DNA from: Helicobacter kayseriensis
GTDB taxonomy: Bacteria; Campylobacterota; Campylobacteria; Campylobacterales; Helicobacteraceae
NCBI RefSeq assembly: GCF_021300655.1
Contig: NZ_JAJTNB010000005.1
Span: forward strand, 1-64,000
Reading direction: 5' to 3'
DNA: 64,000 bases
Part shown: positions 49,310-59,208 of the stretch, piece by piece
How the letters are laid out: each line of letters begins with the position of its first letter
Numbering within the stretch: position 1 is the stretch's first letter
Made by a program: the position numbers and the translations under genes
Notes under the pieces: model-generated
Database searches by the model: none
Seen by the model: the letters and a program-made list of their open reading frames with translations, nothing else
Told to the model about the DNA's origin: nothing

Positions 49310-50616
49310 TTGAGATGCTCCTTAATGATTTGTTCTTGAATAAGATTTGGATTGTATTTGATGATAAGTTGATCTTGTGTTTGATAATAATCAAGAATTC
49401 CTTCAAGTTTTGATAAATTCTGAGATCCCTTATTATGGGGAAGAAAGAGAATCTCTTGCTTGGGAGGATTTTTGAGACATATGATAAGAGAAAGAATCCA
49501 AAGCAAACATATACCTCCAATAAAAAGAGAGAGATAAAAAAGGCCAATTGCGTTATAAAGGATTCCTCCCAAAACTGCCCCCAAAAAAGATCCAAGAAAA
49601 CCAAAGGTTGTCAAAAGGCCTAGAGCAGAACCTCTTTGGGAGGCTTTTGGATATTTGCTTGCAAGAGATTGCATAATAGGCTCATGAATATCAAATCCAA
49701 TAAAAAAGACAATAATCCCCACTACAAAGAGCCAAAATGTTTGGTAATAGTCTGATACGCAAAATAATCCAAAGCAGATTCCAAAGGCGATGATTCCTGT
49801 GATCATCATGCTTTTATATCGTCCATATTTTTCAGCCAAGATGCTTGCAGGTGCCATTGCAAAAACTCCTAAGATTCCTGCTGGAGCATAGAATTTCCAC
49901 AACTCATCTGTTTTGAAATTAAAATCTTGAAATAGCACAAGAGGAATGATGACAAAGCCAAGATTGACTAGAGCTTTTTGTAAAAATGCACTGATATACA
50001 TCATCCATAGATTGAGATCTTTGAGATAGAAAAAGCGATTTTGATCTTGCTGATAGTCATAGTGGATTTTTTCTCCTTTAGGAATTTTAAAAAGCAGGAT
50101 AATGAGTGCAAGGATGGAGGCAAAGGTTGCAATCCAAAAGAGAGTTTTAACTCCATAACTTCCTCCAACAAATGGACCAATGAGCATAGAAAGCAGAAAT
50201 GCAAAGGAGATTCCTCCTCCCATAATGGCCATTGCCTGAGTGCGTTTTTCTTCTGGTGTAAGATCTGCAAGAAGCGCACTCATCACGCTAGAGATGGCGC
50301 CACAACCTTGCAAAAGTCTTCCAATGACTAAAAGATAGATATTGTCTGTATAAGCACAAATCAGTGATCCAAGTGCAAAGATAATAAGACCAAAGGCAAT
50401 AATGAGGCGTTTATCAAATTTATCTGCCAAGATTCCAAATGGAGTTTGGAAGATGATTTGTGTCAGAGCATAACCTCCAACAGCAAGGCCAACCATCAAT
50501 GGGGTGGCTCCAAGAGAAAGGGCATAAACAGAAATAACAGGCATGACCACAAAAAGTCCAAAAAAACGCAATGAAGAAACAAGCGTTAAGGGAAAAGCAA
50601 GTTTAAAGAGATTCAT
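49306..50616 (-). CDS. Major facilitator superfamily transporter
   Basis: 436 residues from the ATG at 50616 (AAGGCAG upstream). About 12 membrane helices are present, with the MFS motif A in the loop after helix 2 (GILADKFDKRLII). The C-terminal 60 residues are soluble (KLEGILDYYQTQDQLIIKYNPN), suggesting a small regulatory tail. It resembles YajR-like drug exporters, which carry such a C-terminal domain. The substrate is unknown. Confidence 0.88.
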   Translation of the reverse strand: MNLFKLAFPLTLVSSLRFFGLFVVMPVISVYALSLGATPLMVGLAVGGYALTQIIFQTPFGILADKFDKRLIIAFGLIIFALGSLICAYTDNIYLLVIGRLLQGCGAISSVMSALLADLTPEEKRTQAMAIMGGGISFAFLLSMLIGPFVGGSYGVKTLFWIATFASILALIILLFKIPKGEKIHYDYQQDQNRFFYLKDLNLWMMYISAFLQKALVNLGFVIIPLVLFQDFNFKTDELWKFYAPAGILGVFAMAPASILAEKYGRYKSMMITGIIAFGICFGLFCVSDYYQTFWLFVVGIIVFFIGFDIHEPIMQSLASKYPKASQRGSALGLLTTFGFLGSFLGAVLGGILYNAIGLFYLSLFIGGICLLWILSLIICLKNPPKQEILFLPHNKGSQNLSKLEGILDYYQTQDQLIIKYNPNLIQEQIIKEHLK

Positions 50617-50694
50617 CTTCTGCCTTTTATAAAATATGGTTTTAAAATCAAGACGCGCGATTGTAGCGTTTTGAGTGTTAAAAGTGGAGAAAAT

Positions 50695-51384
50695 ATGCAA
50701 ATTATTCTTTCAAGTGCAAATGTTAAAAAAATAAGAGAAATTCAAGCAATTTTGAGTGATATTGATGTGCGAAGCTATCGAGATTTTTTAGATGAGATAG
50801 AGATTGTTGAGGATGGAGAAAGTTTTGAAGACAATGCCTTATTGAAGGCAGAGAAAATCTATGAGCTTTTAGAAACAGAAATGCAACAAGATTTTTTAGT
50901 GTTGGCTGATGATAGCGGAATCTGTGTTGAGGCTTTGGGGGGAATGCCATCTATTTATAGTGCAAGATTTGCCTCTATTGAAGCAAGCGCTCAAGATCTT
51001 ATAAAGAAAAATTTTCTTCCACCTCTTCAATCTAATACCGATGAAAATAACAATCTCAAACTTCTTGCAAGCTTGGAGGAATTGGGGATAACAGAATCTA
51101 GGGCTTCTTTTGTGTGTGTGATTGCAGTATGTGGGAAGGTGGGAAATCAAAAGATTCAAAAAACCTTTCAAGGAGAGTGTGAGGGGAGGGTGGTCAAAGC
51201 ACCCTTAAATCCTCAAGCTTTTGGCTATGATCCACTTTTTGTGCCAAATGGATATGATGTGACAATGGATCAGCTCAAAGAAAAAAATCTCATTTCTCAT
51301 CGCTTTTTAGCTCTGCAGAAATTTCAAGATTTTCTTAAAAAAATAGATTTTATCAGCACTCAAAACTTAGGGTTGCGAGAATGA
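50695..51384 (+). CDS. rdgB: dITP/XTP pyrophosphatase (RdgB/HAM1)
   Basis: 229 residues from the ATG at 50695 (GGAG upstream). The opening IILSSANVKKIREIQAIL and the metal/base segments LADDSGICVEALGGMPSIYSARFA and GYDPLFVPNGYD are typical. It hydrolyses deaminated purine nucleotides before they enter DNA. At 229 residues it is somewhat longer than the usual 195-210. It overlaps truB by 4 nt. Confidence 0.95.
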   Translation: MQIILSSANVKKIREIQAILSDIDVRSYRDFLDEIEIVEDGESFEDNALLKAEKIYELLETEMQQDFLVLADDSGICVEALGGMPSIYSARFASIEASAQDLIKKNFLPPLQSNTDENNNLKLLASLEELGITESRASFVCVIAVCGKVGNQKIQKTFQGECEGRVVKAPLNPQAFGYDPLFVPNGYDVTMDQLKEKNLISHRFLALQKFQDFLKKIDFISTQNLGLRE

Positions 51385-52211
51385 ATGCACTCTTTGGGGT
51401 AGATAAACCCATTGGTATTAGTTCAAATTCTTTTTTAATGCGTTTGAAGAGAAAATATGGATGGAAAAAATGCGGATATTCTGGCACGCTTGATCCCTTT
51501 GCTTCTGGGCTTTTGATTGTTGGAGTGGGGGCTTATACGAGGCTTTTTCCCTATCTTGATAAGAGTAGGAAATCTTATCAAGCCACGCTTTGGCTAGGAG
51601 CAAAAAGTCAAAGTTTGGATATTGAACAAATCGATAAAATCGAGGATGTTCAAGAATTTTCCAAAGAGAGAATCTTGGAAGTCTTGGAAACATTGAAGGG
51701 AAATGTTTCTTATATTCCGCCTAAATTTAGTGCCAAGCATATCAATGGAATCAGAGCATATAAACTTGCAAGAGAGGGGGTAGAGTTTGAGATCAAGCAA
51801 AGCAAAATGGAAGTTTTTGATCTCAAGCTCCTTGCTTATTGTCATCCTTTTATTTCTTTTTTTGTAAGTGTGAGTGAGGGGGGCTATGTGCGATCTTTGG
51901 GAGAGATAATTGCTAATACTTTAGGATGCATTGGGAGTTTGTCATATTTGAGAAGAGTGCAAGAGGGACCCATTGAGCTAAAGGATTCGATTAAAAAACT
52001 TGACGCTTTAGAGGCCTTAAAGCTTCCAAAACTTACTCTTGAAGGCTTTCAAGATACGATTTTTTATGGAAAGAAGTTTTGTTTGCCTGATGAATTTTTG
52101 ATCCAAAAGCATCAACCCTATTTAATCCTTTTTAAAGATTTTTTTTCTATAATTGAATTTAATGAAAAAAAAGAAGCCCAATATTTACTGAATAGGATGC
52201 CAAGATGCTGA
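51381..52211 (+). CDS. truB: tRNA pseudouridine(55) synthase
   Basis: 276 residues. The catalytic Asp lies in YSGTLDPFASGLL (about 35-47), preceded by the FGVDKPIGISS opening. It makes pseudouridine 55 in the T-loop of tRNAs. It is the second gene of the long rdgB-mnmE run, overlapping rdgB and csrA. Confidence 0.96.
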   Translation: MNALFGVDKPIGISSNSFLMRLKRKYGWKKCGYSGTLDPFASGLLIVGVGAYTRLFPYLDKSRKSYQATLWLGAKSQSLDIEQIDKIEDVQEFSKERILEVLETLKGNVSYIPPKFSAKHINGIRAYKLAREGVEFEIKQSKMEVFDLKLLAYCHPFISFFVSVSEGGYVRSLGEIIANTLGCIGSLSYLRRVQEGPIELKDSIKKLDALEALKLPKLTLEGFQDTIFYGKKFCLPDEFLIQKHQPYLILFKDFFSIIEFNEKKEAQYLLNRMPRC

Positions 52212-52435
52212 TTTTGTCACGAAGAGAAGAAGAGAGTATTGTCATTGGGGATGATATTGTTGTGAAGGTTGTTTCTATTGATAAGGGAAGCGTCAAACTT
52301 GGCTTTGAAGCCCCTCCTCACAAAGTGATTTTGCGATCTGAGCTCAAAGAAGCTGTTGCCAAACAAAACAAGCAAGCTCTCATTCTCCCAAGTGGGGGGC
52401 AACTTGAAGATATTTCTAAGCATTTTAAGCCATGA
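52205..52435 (+). CDS. csrA: Carbon storage regulator CsrA
   Basis: 76 residues of the CsrA beta-strand dimer (MLILSRREEESIVIGDDIVVKVV...VKLGFEAP). It binds GGA motifs in mRNA leaders and controls translation; in Campylobacterota it acts on motility and stress genes. It overlaps truB by 7 nt and ispE by 4 nt. The C-terminus is about 15 residues longer than E. coli CsrA. Confidence 0.97.
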   Translation: MLILSRREEESIVIGDDIVVKVVSIDKGSVKLGFEAPPHKVILRSELKEAVAKQNKQALILPSGGQLEDISKHFKP

Positions 52436-53199
52436 AGGTTTTCCCAAAAATTAATATTTTTTTAAATGTTTTGCCTCTCAAGGAGGGGATGCATCCTCTT
52501 TTTTCACGCTTTGTTCTTGCATATGGAGATCTTTATGATGAGATGGAGATTTCTTTTGATGCGGTTAAGCAGTTTGAGATTGTTGGGAATTTTGATTTTC
52601 CCTTAGAGAAAAATCTTGTTTTTAAGGCCAAAGAGGCTTTAAGGATGGCTTTTCCTCAATATGCAGAAGAATTAGAAGGGATAAGAGTTGAGATTTTAAA
52701 AAACATTCCTCAAGGTGCTGGACTTGGGGGAGGGAGTGCCAATGCTGGAGTGTTCTTGCGTGAAGTGGGCAAAAGGCTAGGAATCTCACAAGAAAACTTG
52801 TTGCAAATCGCGTCCAAGGTCGGATCAGATGTTGCATTTTTTGTCAGTGGGTATGAGAGTGCAAATGTGAGTGGAGTGGGAGAGGTGATTCAGGAATTTG
52901 TTGAACCAAGTCATTATGTTTATGAAATTTTTACTCCTCCCTTTGCGTGTGATACCAAAGGAGTGTATCAAGCTTTTGATGAGTGTGCGTTGCCTTTGCA
53001 GATCAAATTGGATTTTTTGAATCTTTCAAGTATTGATTTATTGTGTCGCTATAGTTTGGAAGAACTCAATGATCTTTATCTTCCTGCATGCAAAATATAC
53101 CCTCAACTTCTTGAGGTTGCCCAAGATTTGGGGGAGGGATGGTTTTTTAGTGGGAGTGGAAGTAGTTTTTTTAGAATCAAAGGAATAAAAGAGAGATGA
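52432..53199 (+). CDS. ispE: 4-(cytidine 5'-diphospho)-2-C-methyl-D-erythritol kinase
   Basis: 255 residues of GHMP kinase. The ATP-binding glycine loop is [14 protein letters not shown] (about 89-102), and the C-terminal GSGSSFF is motif 3. It phosphorylates CDP-methylerythritol in the non-mevalonate isoprenoid pathway. It overlaps csrA and smpB by 4 nt each. Confidence 0.95.
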   Translation: MKVFPKINIFLNVLPLKEGMHPLFSRFVLAYGDLYDEMEISFDAVKQFEIVGNFDFPLEKNLVFKAKEALRMAFPQYAEELEGIRVEILKNIPQGAGLGGGSANAGVFLREVGKRLGISQENLLQIASKVGSDVAFFVSGYESANVSGVGEVIQEFVEPSHYVYEIFTPPFACDTKGVYQAFDECALPLQIKLDFLNLSSIDLLCRYSLEELNDLYLPACKIYPQLLEVAQDLGEGWFFSGSGSSFFRIKGIKER

Positions 53200-53645
53200 A
53201 AGTTGTCGCTAAAAACAAAAAAGCTTTGTTTGATTTTCATATTTTGGAGAAGTATGAAGCAGGTATTGAGCTAAAGGGTTCAGAGGTAAAATCCCTTCGA
53301 GCTGGACGCGCAAATCTTAAAGATAGTTTTATTAAAATCATCAAAGGAGAAGCGTTTTTGTTTCATGTGCATATTTCCTATCTTGAAACTACGCATAGTT
53401 ATTATAAGCCCAATGAAAGGCGTGAGCGAAGATTGCTTTTGCATCGCAAACAGATTGATAAGCTTTTTGGGAAGGTTTCTCAAGAGGGATTAACCATCGT
53501 CCCTTTAATGCTTTATTTTAATCGATCCAATCGAGCAAAGCTTGAGATTGCTCTTGCAAAAGGAAAGAATCTGCACGATAAACGCGAAACCTTAAAAAGA
53601 AGGATTTTAGATCGCGAAGCACGAAGCGCTTTGAAAGATTATTAA
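53196..53645 (+). CDS. smpB: SsrA-binding protein SmpB
   Basis: 149 residues with the OB-fold core ([34 protein letters not shown]) and the basic C-terminal tail ([17 protein letters not shown]) that enters the mRNA channel. With tmRNA it rescues stalled ribosomes. The tmRNA gene is not in this window. Confidence 0.98.
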   Translation: MKVVAKNKKALFDFHILEKYEAGIELKGSEVKSLRAGRANLKDSFIKIIKGEAFLFHVHISYLETTHSYYKPNERRERRLLLHRKQIDKLFGKVSQEGLTIVPLMLYFNRSNRAKLEIALAKGKNLHDKRETLKRRILDREARSALKDY

Positions 53646-53658
53646 GTAAGGAAAGAAA

Positions 53659-54078
53659 ATGCGAGAAATGATTGATTATGGAGTGCTTGGATTTCTGCTT
53701 TTTTTGAGTGTTGTTGTGGTGAGTATTGCTTTGGAGCGAATTTGGTTTTATGCAACGATGAGAGTGACTGATTATGCAGATAAGAGACTTTTGGAGATTG
53801 ATTTACATAAACGCTTGACCTTGATTGCAACAATTGGATCAAATGCCCCCTATGTTGGTCTTTTGGGGACTGTTGCTGGAATCATGGTGACTTTCTCTGA
53901 GCTTGGAAGTGGTACAGATACTCAAAATATTATGGTCGGATTATCTTTGGCGCTTAAAGCAACCGCTGCTGGATTGCTTGTTGCTATCCCTTCAATCGTG
54001 TCTTATAATCTTCTTGTGCGAAAGGCTGAAGTGATTTTGACAAAATGGGACATCGAACACAAACCCCTTGGAGATTAA
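53659..54078 (+). CDS. exbB: ExbB/TolQ-type proton-channel protein
   Basis: 139 residues with three membrane helices (about 9-29, 60-82 and 95-120). The core TIGSNAPYVGLLGTVAGIMVTF and LSLALKATAAGLLVAIPSIVSYN is family-specific. It is shorter than E. coli ExbB (244) because the cytoplasmic loop is reduced, as in other Helicobacter copies. With ExbD it energises an outer-membrane system through TonB or TolA. TonB is not in the window. Confidence 0.9.
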   Translation: MREMIDYGVLGFLLFLSVVVVSIALERIWFYATMRVTDYADKRLLEIDLHKRLTLIATIGSNAPYVGLLGTVAGIMVTFSELGSGTDTQNIMVGLSLALKATAAGLLVAIPSIVSYNLLVRKAEVILTKWDIEHKPLGD

Positions 54079-54079
54079 G

Positions 54080-54463
54080 ATGAAAAAAATGGATTCTATG
54101 AATCTTGTTCCATTTATCGATATTATGCTTGTTTTGCTTGTGATTGTTTTGACTTCAGCAACTTTTATCAATACTTCCAAAGTCCCTATTGATATTCCTC
54201 AATCTCAAGAAGAAGGACAAGGGAACAAAGAGATTGATCAAAAAGAGGTGATTGTCTCAATTGATAAAAATGGAAAGTTTTTTTTGGGTGATGAGCTTGT
54301 GAGCTTTTCGACTCTTAGCGCACGCATAGCAAGTATGGATAAAAAAACACATATTATTCTTAAAGGTGATCGTAAAAGTCAATTTGATGCATTTGTTCAA
54401 GTTATGCAGATGTTCCAAAAAAATAAAATGAATAATGTCTATATTTTGGTGCAAGAAAAATGA
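54080..54463 (+). CDS. exbD: ExbD/TolR-type protein
   Basis: 127 residues from the ATG at 54080, with GGAG 6 nt upstream inside the end of exbB. One membrane helix (about 8-29) carries the functional Asp in VPFIDIMLVLLVI. A periplasmic domain ends in the QMFQKNKMNNVYILV dimer region. It is the partner of the preceding ExbB. Confidence 0.92.
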   Translation: MKKMDSMNLVPFIDIMLVLLVIVLTSATFINTSKVPIDIPQSQEEGQGNKEIDQKEVIVSIDKNGKFFLGDELVSFSTLSARIASMDKKTHIILKGDRKSQFDAFVQVMQMFQKNKMNNVYILVQEK

Positions 54464-54529
54464 AAAAATCTCCCAAAACAAAGGCATAATTACACTTTTG
54501 TAATTTAAGTAATCTGTAAAGGATCTAGA

Positions 54530-54664
54530 ATGAAAAGGACTTATCAACCTCACAATACTCCACGCAAAAGAACGCATGGGTTTCGTGTTAGAATGAAAAC
54601 AAAGAATGGTCGCAAAGTGATCAATGCAAGAAGAGCGAAAGGAAGAAAGAGACTCTCTGTGTAA
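54530..54664 (+). CDS. rpmH: 50S ribosomal protein L34
   Basis: 44 residues read directly: [20 protein letters not shown] and onward, ending GRKRLSV. This is the highly basic, fully conserved L34. AAAGGA precedes the ATG. It lies directly before rnpA, as in nearly all bacteria. Confidence 0.98.
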   Translation: MKRTYQPHNTPRKRTHGFRVRMKTKNGRKVINARRAKGRKRLSV

Positions 54665-54670
54665 GTTTTG

Positions 54671-55054
54671 ATGAAAACCCTAAAGAACAAAGCAGAGTTT
54701 GATCTTGTATATAAAAACGGCAAAAGATACGATAGGGGGTGCTTTCGTGTATATATCTTATTATTTTCACATTCTTCCCTAGGAGAGCGTCGACTTTCCT
54801 TTAAAGAAAGATCAGCGCTTTCTCATTTTATTTCTCAAAAGCAAAATTTTTATTTTGGGCTGAGTGTTTCAAAAAAGGTTGGAAATGCCCCAGTACGCAA
54901 TAAAATCAAGAGATGGTTTCGCGCTTTTTGTCGCAATTATGAATCATTGCTTGAGGGGAGGGCAATGATTTTTGTCGCCAAAGACTTTCAATCTATGGAA
55001 TATGCATTGATTCAGGAAGAAATGTTGAAAATTTTAAATAAAAGTTGTGCTTAA
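54671..55054 (+). CDS. rnpA: Ribonuclease P protein component
   Basis: 127 residues from the ATG at 54671. The RNR-like motif is present as NAPVRNKIKRWFRAFCRNY, preceded by FGLSVSKKVG. It helps the catalytic RNA trim tRNA leaders. An insertion of about 15 residues (SHSSLGERRLSFKERS) precedes the core. Its stop overlaps the yidD ATG by 1 nt (TAATG). Confidence 0.95.
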   Translation: MKTLKNKAEFDLVYKNGKRYDRGCFRVYILLFSHSSLGERRLSFKERSALSHFISQKQNFYFGLSVSKKVGNAPVRNKIKRWFRAFCRNYESLLEGRAMIFVAKDFQSMEYALIQEEMLKILNKSCA

Positions 55055-55401
55055 TGGTGAGACAGTTATTTATTTTGATGATTGAATTTTATCGTCGATA
55101 TGTTTCGCCACTCAAGCGTCCAAGCTGTCGTTTTTATCCTAGTTGTTCAAGTTACTCCCTAATGCTTTTTCGATTAACTCATCCGCTTTATGCTGTAATT
55201 TTTTCTATAATTAGAGTTTTGAAGTGCAACCCATGGGTAAAAGGAGGGTATGACTATCCTTTGGTGCGAGTGAAAATCTCAGGGTTAGAGTATCGTATTG
55301 TGCGATGTTCTTACTGGATAGTTCCTAAGCAGGGCATCAAAATACCTTTTTGTATTACAAAGCCAATTTATTTGTGGGCATATATTTTATTGAAGGATTA
55401 G
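55054..55401 (+). CDS. yidD: Membrane protein insertion efficiency factor YidD
   Basis: 115 residues from the ATG at 55054. The core IEFYRRYVSPLKRPSCRFYPSCSSYS and KCNPWVKGGYDYPL is diagnostic. It assists YidC. It is longer than many YidD (about 75-85), with an extra tail after residue 70. It sits between rnpA and yidC in the conserved order. Confidence 0.95.
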   Translation: MVRQLFILMIEFYRRYVSPLKRPSCRFYPSCSSYSLMLFRLTHPLYAVIFSIIRVLKCNPWVKGGYDYPLVRVKISGLEYRIVRCSYWIVPKQGIKIPFCITKPIYLWAYILLKD

Positions 55402-55403
55402 CA

Positions 55404-57017
55404 ATGCAACCGCAAAATCAAAATGTTTTTTCATTTTCAAAAATACTTTTTGCTGGAGTTTTGACGCTTGTTTTTTTAAGTGTTTATACTTACTTTTTTC
55501 CTCAAAAGCCACAACAAGAAAATCAAATACAACAAACCCAACAAGAAAAATCTGCCCCCAATCTTTCTGGATCCAATGTAGCGCAATCAAAGCAGGTTGA
55601 TAGTGAAGAGATTCTTGCAAGAATTGAGGCGAAAGATTTTGATCTAGAAATTGATACTTTGGGGCGTATCCGACAGGTTTTCCTTAAAGATCAAAAATTT
55701 ATCTCTCAGCCTCAAGAAAGTATTTTTGCAAAAATATTTGGACACAAACAAAAGGAAGAGACAAAAATATCTTTGCCTTTATTGGATGAAAAATCAATTC
55801 GTCCTCTTGAAATACGCTTTGCAGATTCATCTTTAAATCAAAAAGCTTTCAATACGCCCTATGTGGCAAATCAAAAGGTATTTAAACTAGAAGATCAACC
55901 CCTTGAGGTTGTTTTGACTCAAACATTGGGTGATTTTATTATCAAAAAGATTTTGACCATTAAGCCAGATTTGAGCTATACGCTTGAGATACAGACAAGC
56001 GATTCAAATCAAGAATTTTTTCTTACCAATGGTGCAAGACCCATAGCTGATTCTGATCGATATGCCTTCTTAGGAACAATTATTTCGGATAAAAATGGAA
56101 GACTTGAGAATCTTGAAGAGGGAGATATAGAGGGGATTCAAAAGTATAGCTCTTCAGTCTTTTTTGCAAGTGTTGATCGCTACTTTGCAAGTGTTTTATT
56201 TGATCGCCAAAACACCTTAGAGGTTGTTGTAGATGGCAAGATTGAGGCTAAAAATCCTATCGCTTTTGCTCACCTTAAGGGGAATGCGAAGTTAGAGGGG
56301 TATATCGGAGCAAAGAACTACCAAGAGCTTAAAGCTTTATATGCTCCATTGGGTGATGTGGTTGAATATGGGTTGATTACTTTTTTTGCTAAACCTTTGT
56401 TTTTGCTTTTGGAAATGATTTATGAGTTTTGTGGAAATTGGGGTTGGGCTATTGTGCTTTTGACAATTATTGTGCGTTTGGTGCTTTTCCCTTTGAGCTA
56501 TAAGGGAATGATGGGGATGCAAAAACTCAAAGAGTTAGCTCCAGAAATGAAAGAAATCCAAGCAAAATACAAAAGCGATCCTCAAAAGATGCAAAAGCAT
56601 ATGATGGATCTTTATCGAAAGCACGGGGCCAATCCACTAGGAGGATGCTTGCCACTTTTGCTTCAGATTCCTGTTTTCTTTGCAATCTATAAAGTGCTTT
56701 ATTGTGCAGTAGAACTTAAGTCTGCGCCTTGGATTTTGTGGATCATTGATCTTTCTGCAATTGATCCTTATTATGTGCTTCCTGTGATTATGGGGGTTAC
56801 GATGTATATTTCTCAGATTCTAACCCCATCTAATTTCACAGACCCAATGCAAGAAAAAGTCTTTAAGATGCTTCCGCTTTTCTTTACTTTCTTCTTTATT
56901 ATTTTCCCATTCCCAGCAGGACTTGTTTTGTATTGGAGTGTTAATAATGTGATTTCTATTTTCCAACAAATCTTGATTAATAAAATTGTTGCAAAACAAA
57001 AAGAGGCAAAGCAATGA
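55404..57017 (+). CDS. yidC: Membrane protein insertase YidC
   Basis: 537 residues from the ATG at 55404 (AAGGATTAGC upstream). There is an N-terminal signal anchor (about 12-30), a large periplasmic beta-sandwich domain (about 60-310) and a C-terminal insertase with five helices, including GGCLPLLLQIPVFFAIYKVL and FTFFFIIFPFPAGLVLYWSVNN. It inserts inner-membrane proteins alone or with SecYEG. It overlaps jag by 4 nt. Confidence 0.97.
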   Translation: MQPQNQNVFSFSKILFAGVLTLVFLSVYTYFFPQKPQQENQIQQTQQEKSAPNLSGSNVAQSKQVDSEEILARIEAKDFDLEIDTLGRIRQVFLKDQKFISQPQESIFAKIFGHKQKEETKISLPLLDEKSIRPLEIRFADSSLNQKAFNTPYVANQKVFKLEDQPLEVVLTQTLGDFIIKKILTIKPDLSYTLEIQTSDSNQEFFLTNGARPIADSDRYAFLGTIISDKNGRLENLEEGDIEGIQKYSSSVFFASVDRYFASVLFDRQNTLEVVVDGKIEAKNPIAFAHLKGNAKLEGYIGAKNYQELKALYAPLGDVVEYGLITFFAKPLFLLLEMIYEFCGNWGWAIVLLTIIVRLVLFPLSYKGMMGMQKLKELAPEMKEIQAKYKSDPQKMQKHMMDLYRKHGANPLGGCLPLLLQIPVFFAIYKVLYCAVELKSAPWILWIIDLSAIDPYYVLPVIMGVTMYISQILTPSNFTDPMQEKVFKMLPLFFTFFFIIFPFPAGLVLYWSVNNVISIFQQILINKIVAKQKEAKQ

Positions 57018-57697
57018 AGAAATTTGTAGGTTCTTCAATCCAAGAAGCTTTGCATCAAGCCTTGTGTGAATTCTCCTGTGCTCCCAATGAATTGGAGTAT
57101 GAGGTTGTTTTATCCCCAAGGAGAGGTATTTTGGGTTTTTTAAAAAGAGATGCGATTATCTTGGCGCAGAAAAAATCTTCAAATGGAGGTCAAGATAGCT
57201 ACTCTCAGATTCAAAATAATTTTTTTCAAGATAAGCCCTCCGCTCAAGATATTGGCGATCAAATTGCTCGAGAAATTAAAGAGCTTTTCAGTCACTTGCC
57301 CTATGAGATTGATCAGATTAAAGCAAAAGTACATGGAAGAGAATTTGTTTTTGTTGAATTTAATGGGGTTGATTGTGGGTTGCTGATCGGAGAGAAGGGT
57401 TACCGCTATCACGCTATTTATCATCTACTATCGGCTTGGATCAAAAAAGAGTATGGAATGAATCTGCGTCTTGAAATTGCGGATTTTTTGAAAAATAAAG
57501 AAAAAAAAGTGGAAGAGTATCTTGAAGAGTATTATGACAAAATCATTTCAAGGACTTTTTTCCAAACTCAAGCATTTGATTCTCTAAGTGCAAGCATCGC
57601 CCTTAAGCGTTTTAGGGAAACAATTCCTGATAAATATATTGTGATGAAGCAAATTTCAGAGAATGAAAGTGTGATTGTTGTGAATGATTTCAGATAA
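57014..57697 (+). CDS. jag: Jag/KhpB-type RNA-binding protein
   Basis: 227 residues. The N-terminal Jag_N domain (FVGSSIQEALHQALCEF...RGILGFLKRDA) is followed by a linker, a KH domain with GLLIGEKGYRYHAIYHLLSAW (about 120-140), and a degenerate R3H-like C-terminus (FRETIPDKYIVMKQI). It is linked to yidC in many bacteria and binds RNA. It overlaps mnmE by 14 nt. Confidence 0.92.
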   Translation: MKKFVGSSIQEALHQALCEFSCAPNELEYEVVLSPRRGILGFLKRDAIILAQKKSSNGGQDSYSQIQNNFFQDKPSAQDIGDQIAREIKELFSHLPYEIDQIKAKVHGREFVFVEFNGVDCGLLIGEKGYRYHAIYHLLSAWIKKEYGMNLRLEIADFLKNKEKKVEEYLEEYYDKIISRTFFQTQAFDSLSASIALKRFRETIPDKYIVMKQISENESVIVVNDFR

Positions 57698-59030
57698 TTC
57701 TACTATTTCTGCAATTTCTACTCCCTTGGGGGGAGGGGCAATGGCTGTGGTGAGATTGAGTGGGAAAGATGCCCTTCAGATCACACAAAAGCTCACACAA
57801 AAAGAAACTTTTTCACCCCGTTATGCCACACTTTGTCGTGTTTATGATGCAGGCGATGTGCTTGATGAAGTGATTGTGATTTATTTTAAAGCTCCTCATA
57901 GTTATACGCGCGAAGATGTTTGTGAGATCCAGTGTCATGGTGGAAGTGTGATTGCACGCAGGATCTTGGATCTAACCTTGGAGCATGGAGCAAGGTTGGC
58001 CCAAAATGGAGAGTTTACAAAAAGAGCTTTTTTAAATGGTCGGATTGATCTTTCACAAGCTCAAGCGATTGCTCAAATGATTGAAGCCAAAAGCCTCAAG
58101 GCTCAAAAAACTCTTGCACGCCATTTATGTGGAGAGTTGAGTGAATTTGTCCAGAATGCGCGTGATCTTTTGTATGAAGCTTTGGCTTATAGTGAGGTGA
58201 TGATTGATTATAGTGATGAAGATTTGCCTCAGGATTTGATTGAGAAGCTGATGCAAAAAATTGATCTAGTTTTGGGGCGATTAGAAAAGATTTTGAAGCA
58301 CTCTATTGCAAGAAATGGAATCTTGGAGGGGTTTAGGCTGAGTATTGTGGGGAAGCCCAATGTTGGAAAAAGTTCATTGCTCAATGCATTCTTGATGCAG
58401 GAAAGGGCGATTGTGAGTGATGTGGCAGGGACGACGCGAGATAGGATTGAGGAGAGCTTTCATATCGCTGGGGTGTATGTCAAAATCATTGATACTGCAG
58501 GCATTAGAGAATCAAAAGATAGAATTGAGCAAATTGGGATTGAAAGAAGCAAGGAAGCTATGAGAGAAAGTGATGTGATTTTGGCGCTTTTTGATGCTTC
58601 AAGAGAATGGGAGAAGGAAGATGAGGAGATTTTGAATCTACTTAGAGAGGAGAAAGACAAGAAAATCATTGTATTGCTTAATAAAAATGATTTGCCCAGA
58701 CAGATCGATCAAGATCAACTCAAAGAGTTTTCTCCCATCGCTTTAAGTGCCAAAGAAAAAGAGATCGATTCTGTTTTGGAGGCATTGGAGAAGGTTTTGA
58801 ATGAAGAAGAAAGTGATGATGTGATGCTTTCAAGTGCCAATCAAATCAAAAGTGTCCAAGATTCTATTGAGTCTTTAAGACAGGCAAAGCTTGAGCTTGC
58901 AAATGGAGTGCTAGAGCTCTTTTCTTATAATCTCAAAGATGCGATTTGCTCTATCGGGGCGATTACTCAACCCTATGAAAGTGCTGAATTGCTAGATAAG
59001 ATGTTTGGTGAGTTTTGTTTGGGGAAATAA
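57684..59030 (+). CDS. mnmE: tRNA modification GTPase MnmE (TrmE)
   Basis: 448 residues. The N-terminal formyl-THF-binding domain starts STISAISTPLGGGAMAVVRLSG. The G domain has the P-loop GKPNVGKSS (about 219-227) and the DTAG and NKND motifs. The C-terminus ends EFCLGK, retaining the C-x-G-K cysteine. With MnmG it modifies wobble U34 of tRNAs. It ends the rdgB-mnmE run. Confidence 0.97.
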   Translation: MISDNSTISAISTPLGGGAMAVVRLSGKDALQITQKLTQKETFSPRYATLCRVYDAGDVLDEVIVIYFKAPHSYTREDVCEIQCHGGSVIARRILDLTLEHGARLAQNGEFTKRAFLNGRIDLSQAQAIAQMIEAKSLKAQKTLARHLCGELSEFVQNARDLLYEALAYSEVMIDYSDEDLPQDLIEKLMQKIDLVLGRLEKILKHSIARNGILEGFRLSIVGKPNVGKSSLLNAFLMQERAIVSDVAGTTRDRIEESFHIAGVYVKIIDTAGIRESKDRIEQIGIERSKEAMRESDVILALFDASREWEKEDEEILNLLREEKDKKIIVLLNKNDLPRQIDQDQLKEFSPIALSAKEKEIDSVLEALEKVLNEEESDDVMLSSANQIKSVQDSIESLRQAKLELANGVLELFSYNLKDAICSIGAITQPYESAELLDKMFGEFCLGK

Positions 59031-59208
59031 GGGGATAGGGCGTTTTTTGAGATGAAACATTAAAAGATTAAAAGATGATAAGAGAATGCAAGAGTTGGGC
59101 TTTGCTGCAGAAGGCTTGTTTGTGTTGGGAAGATTAATGCGGAATCCTTTAGATTGTAGATTTGTGTAAGCTTTAGGAATTTTGTGTGAAAAGTTGAGGA
59201 GGGGGCTC

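Noticed and set aside
59086-59169. 27-codon plus-strand frame in the gap after mnmE
   Set aside because: It has no ribosome site, no recognisable product and chance-level length. It might be a gene remnant, but nothing supports this.
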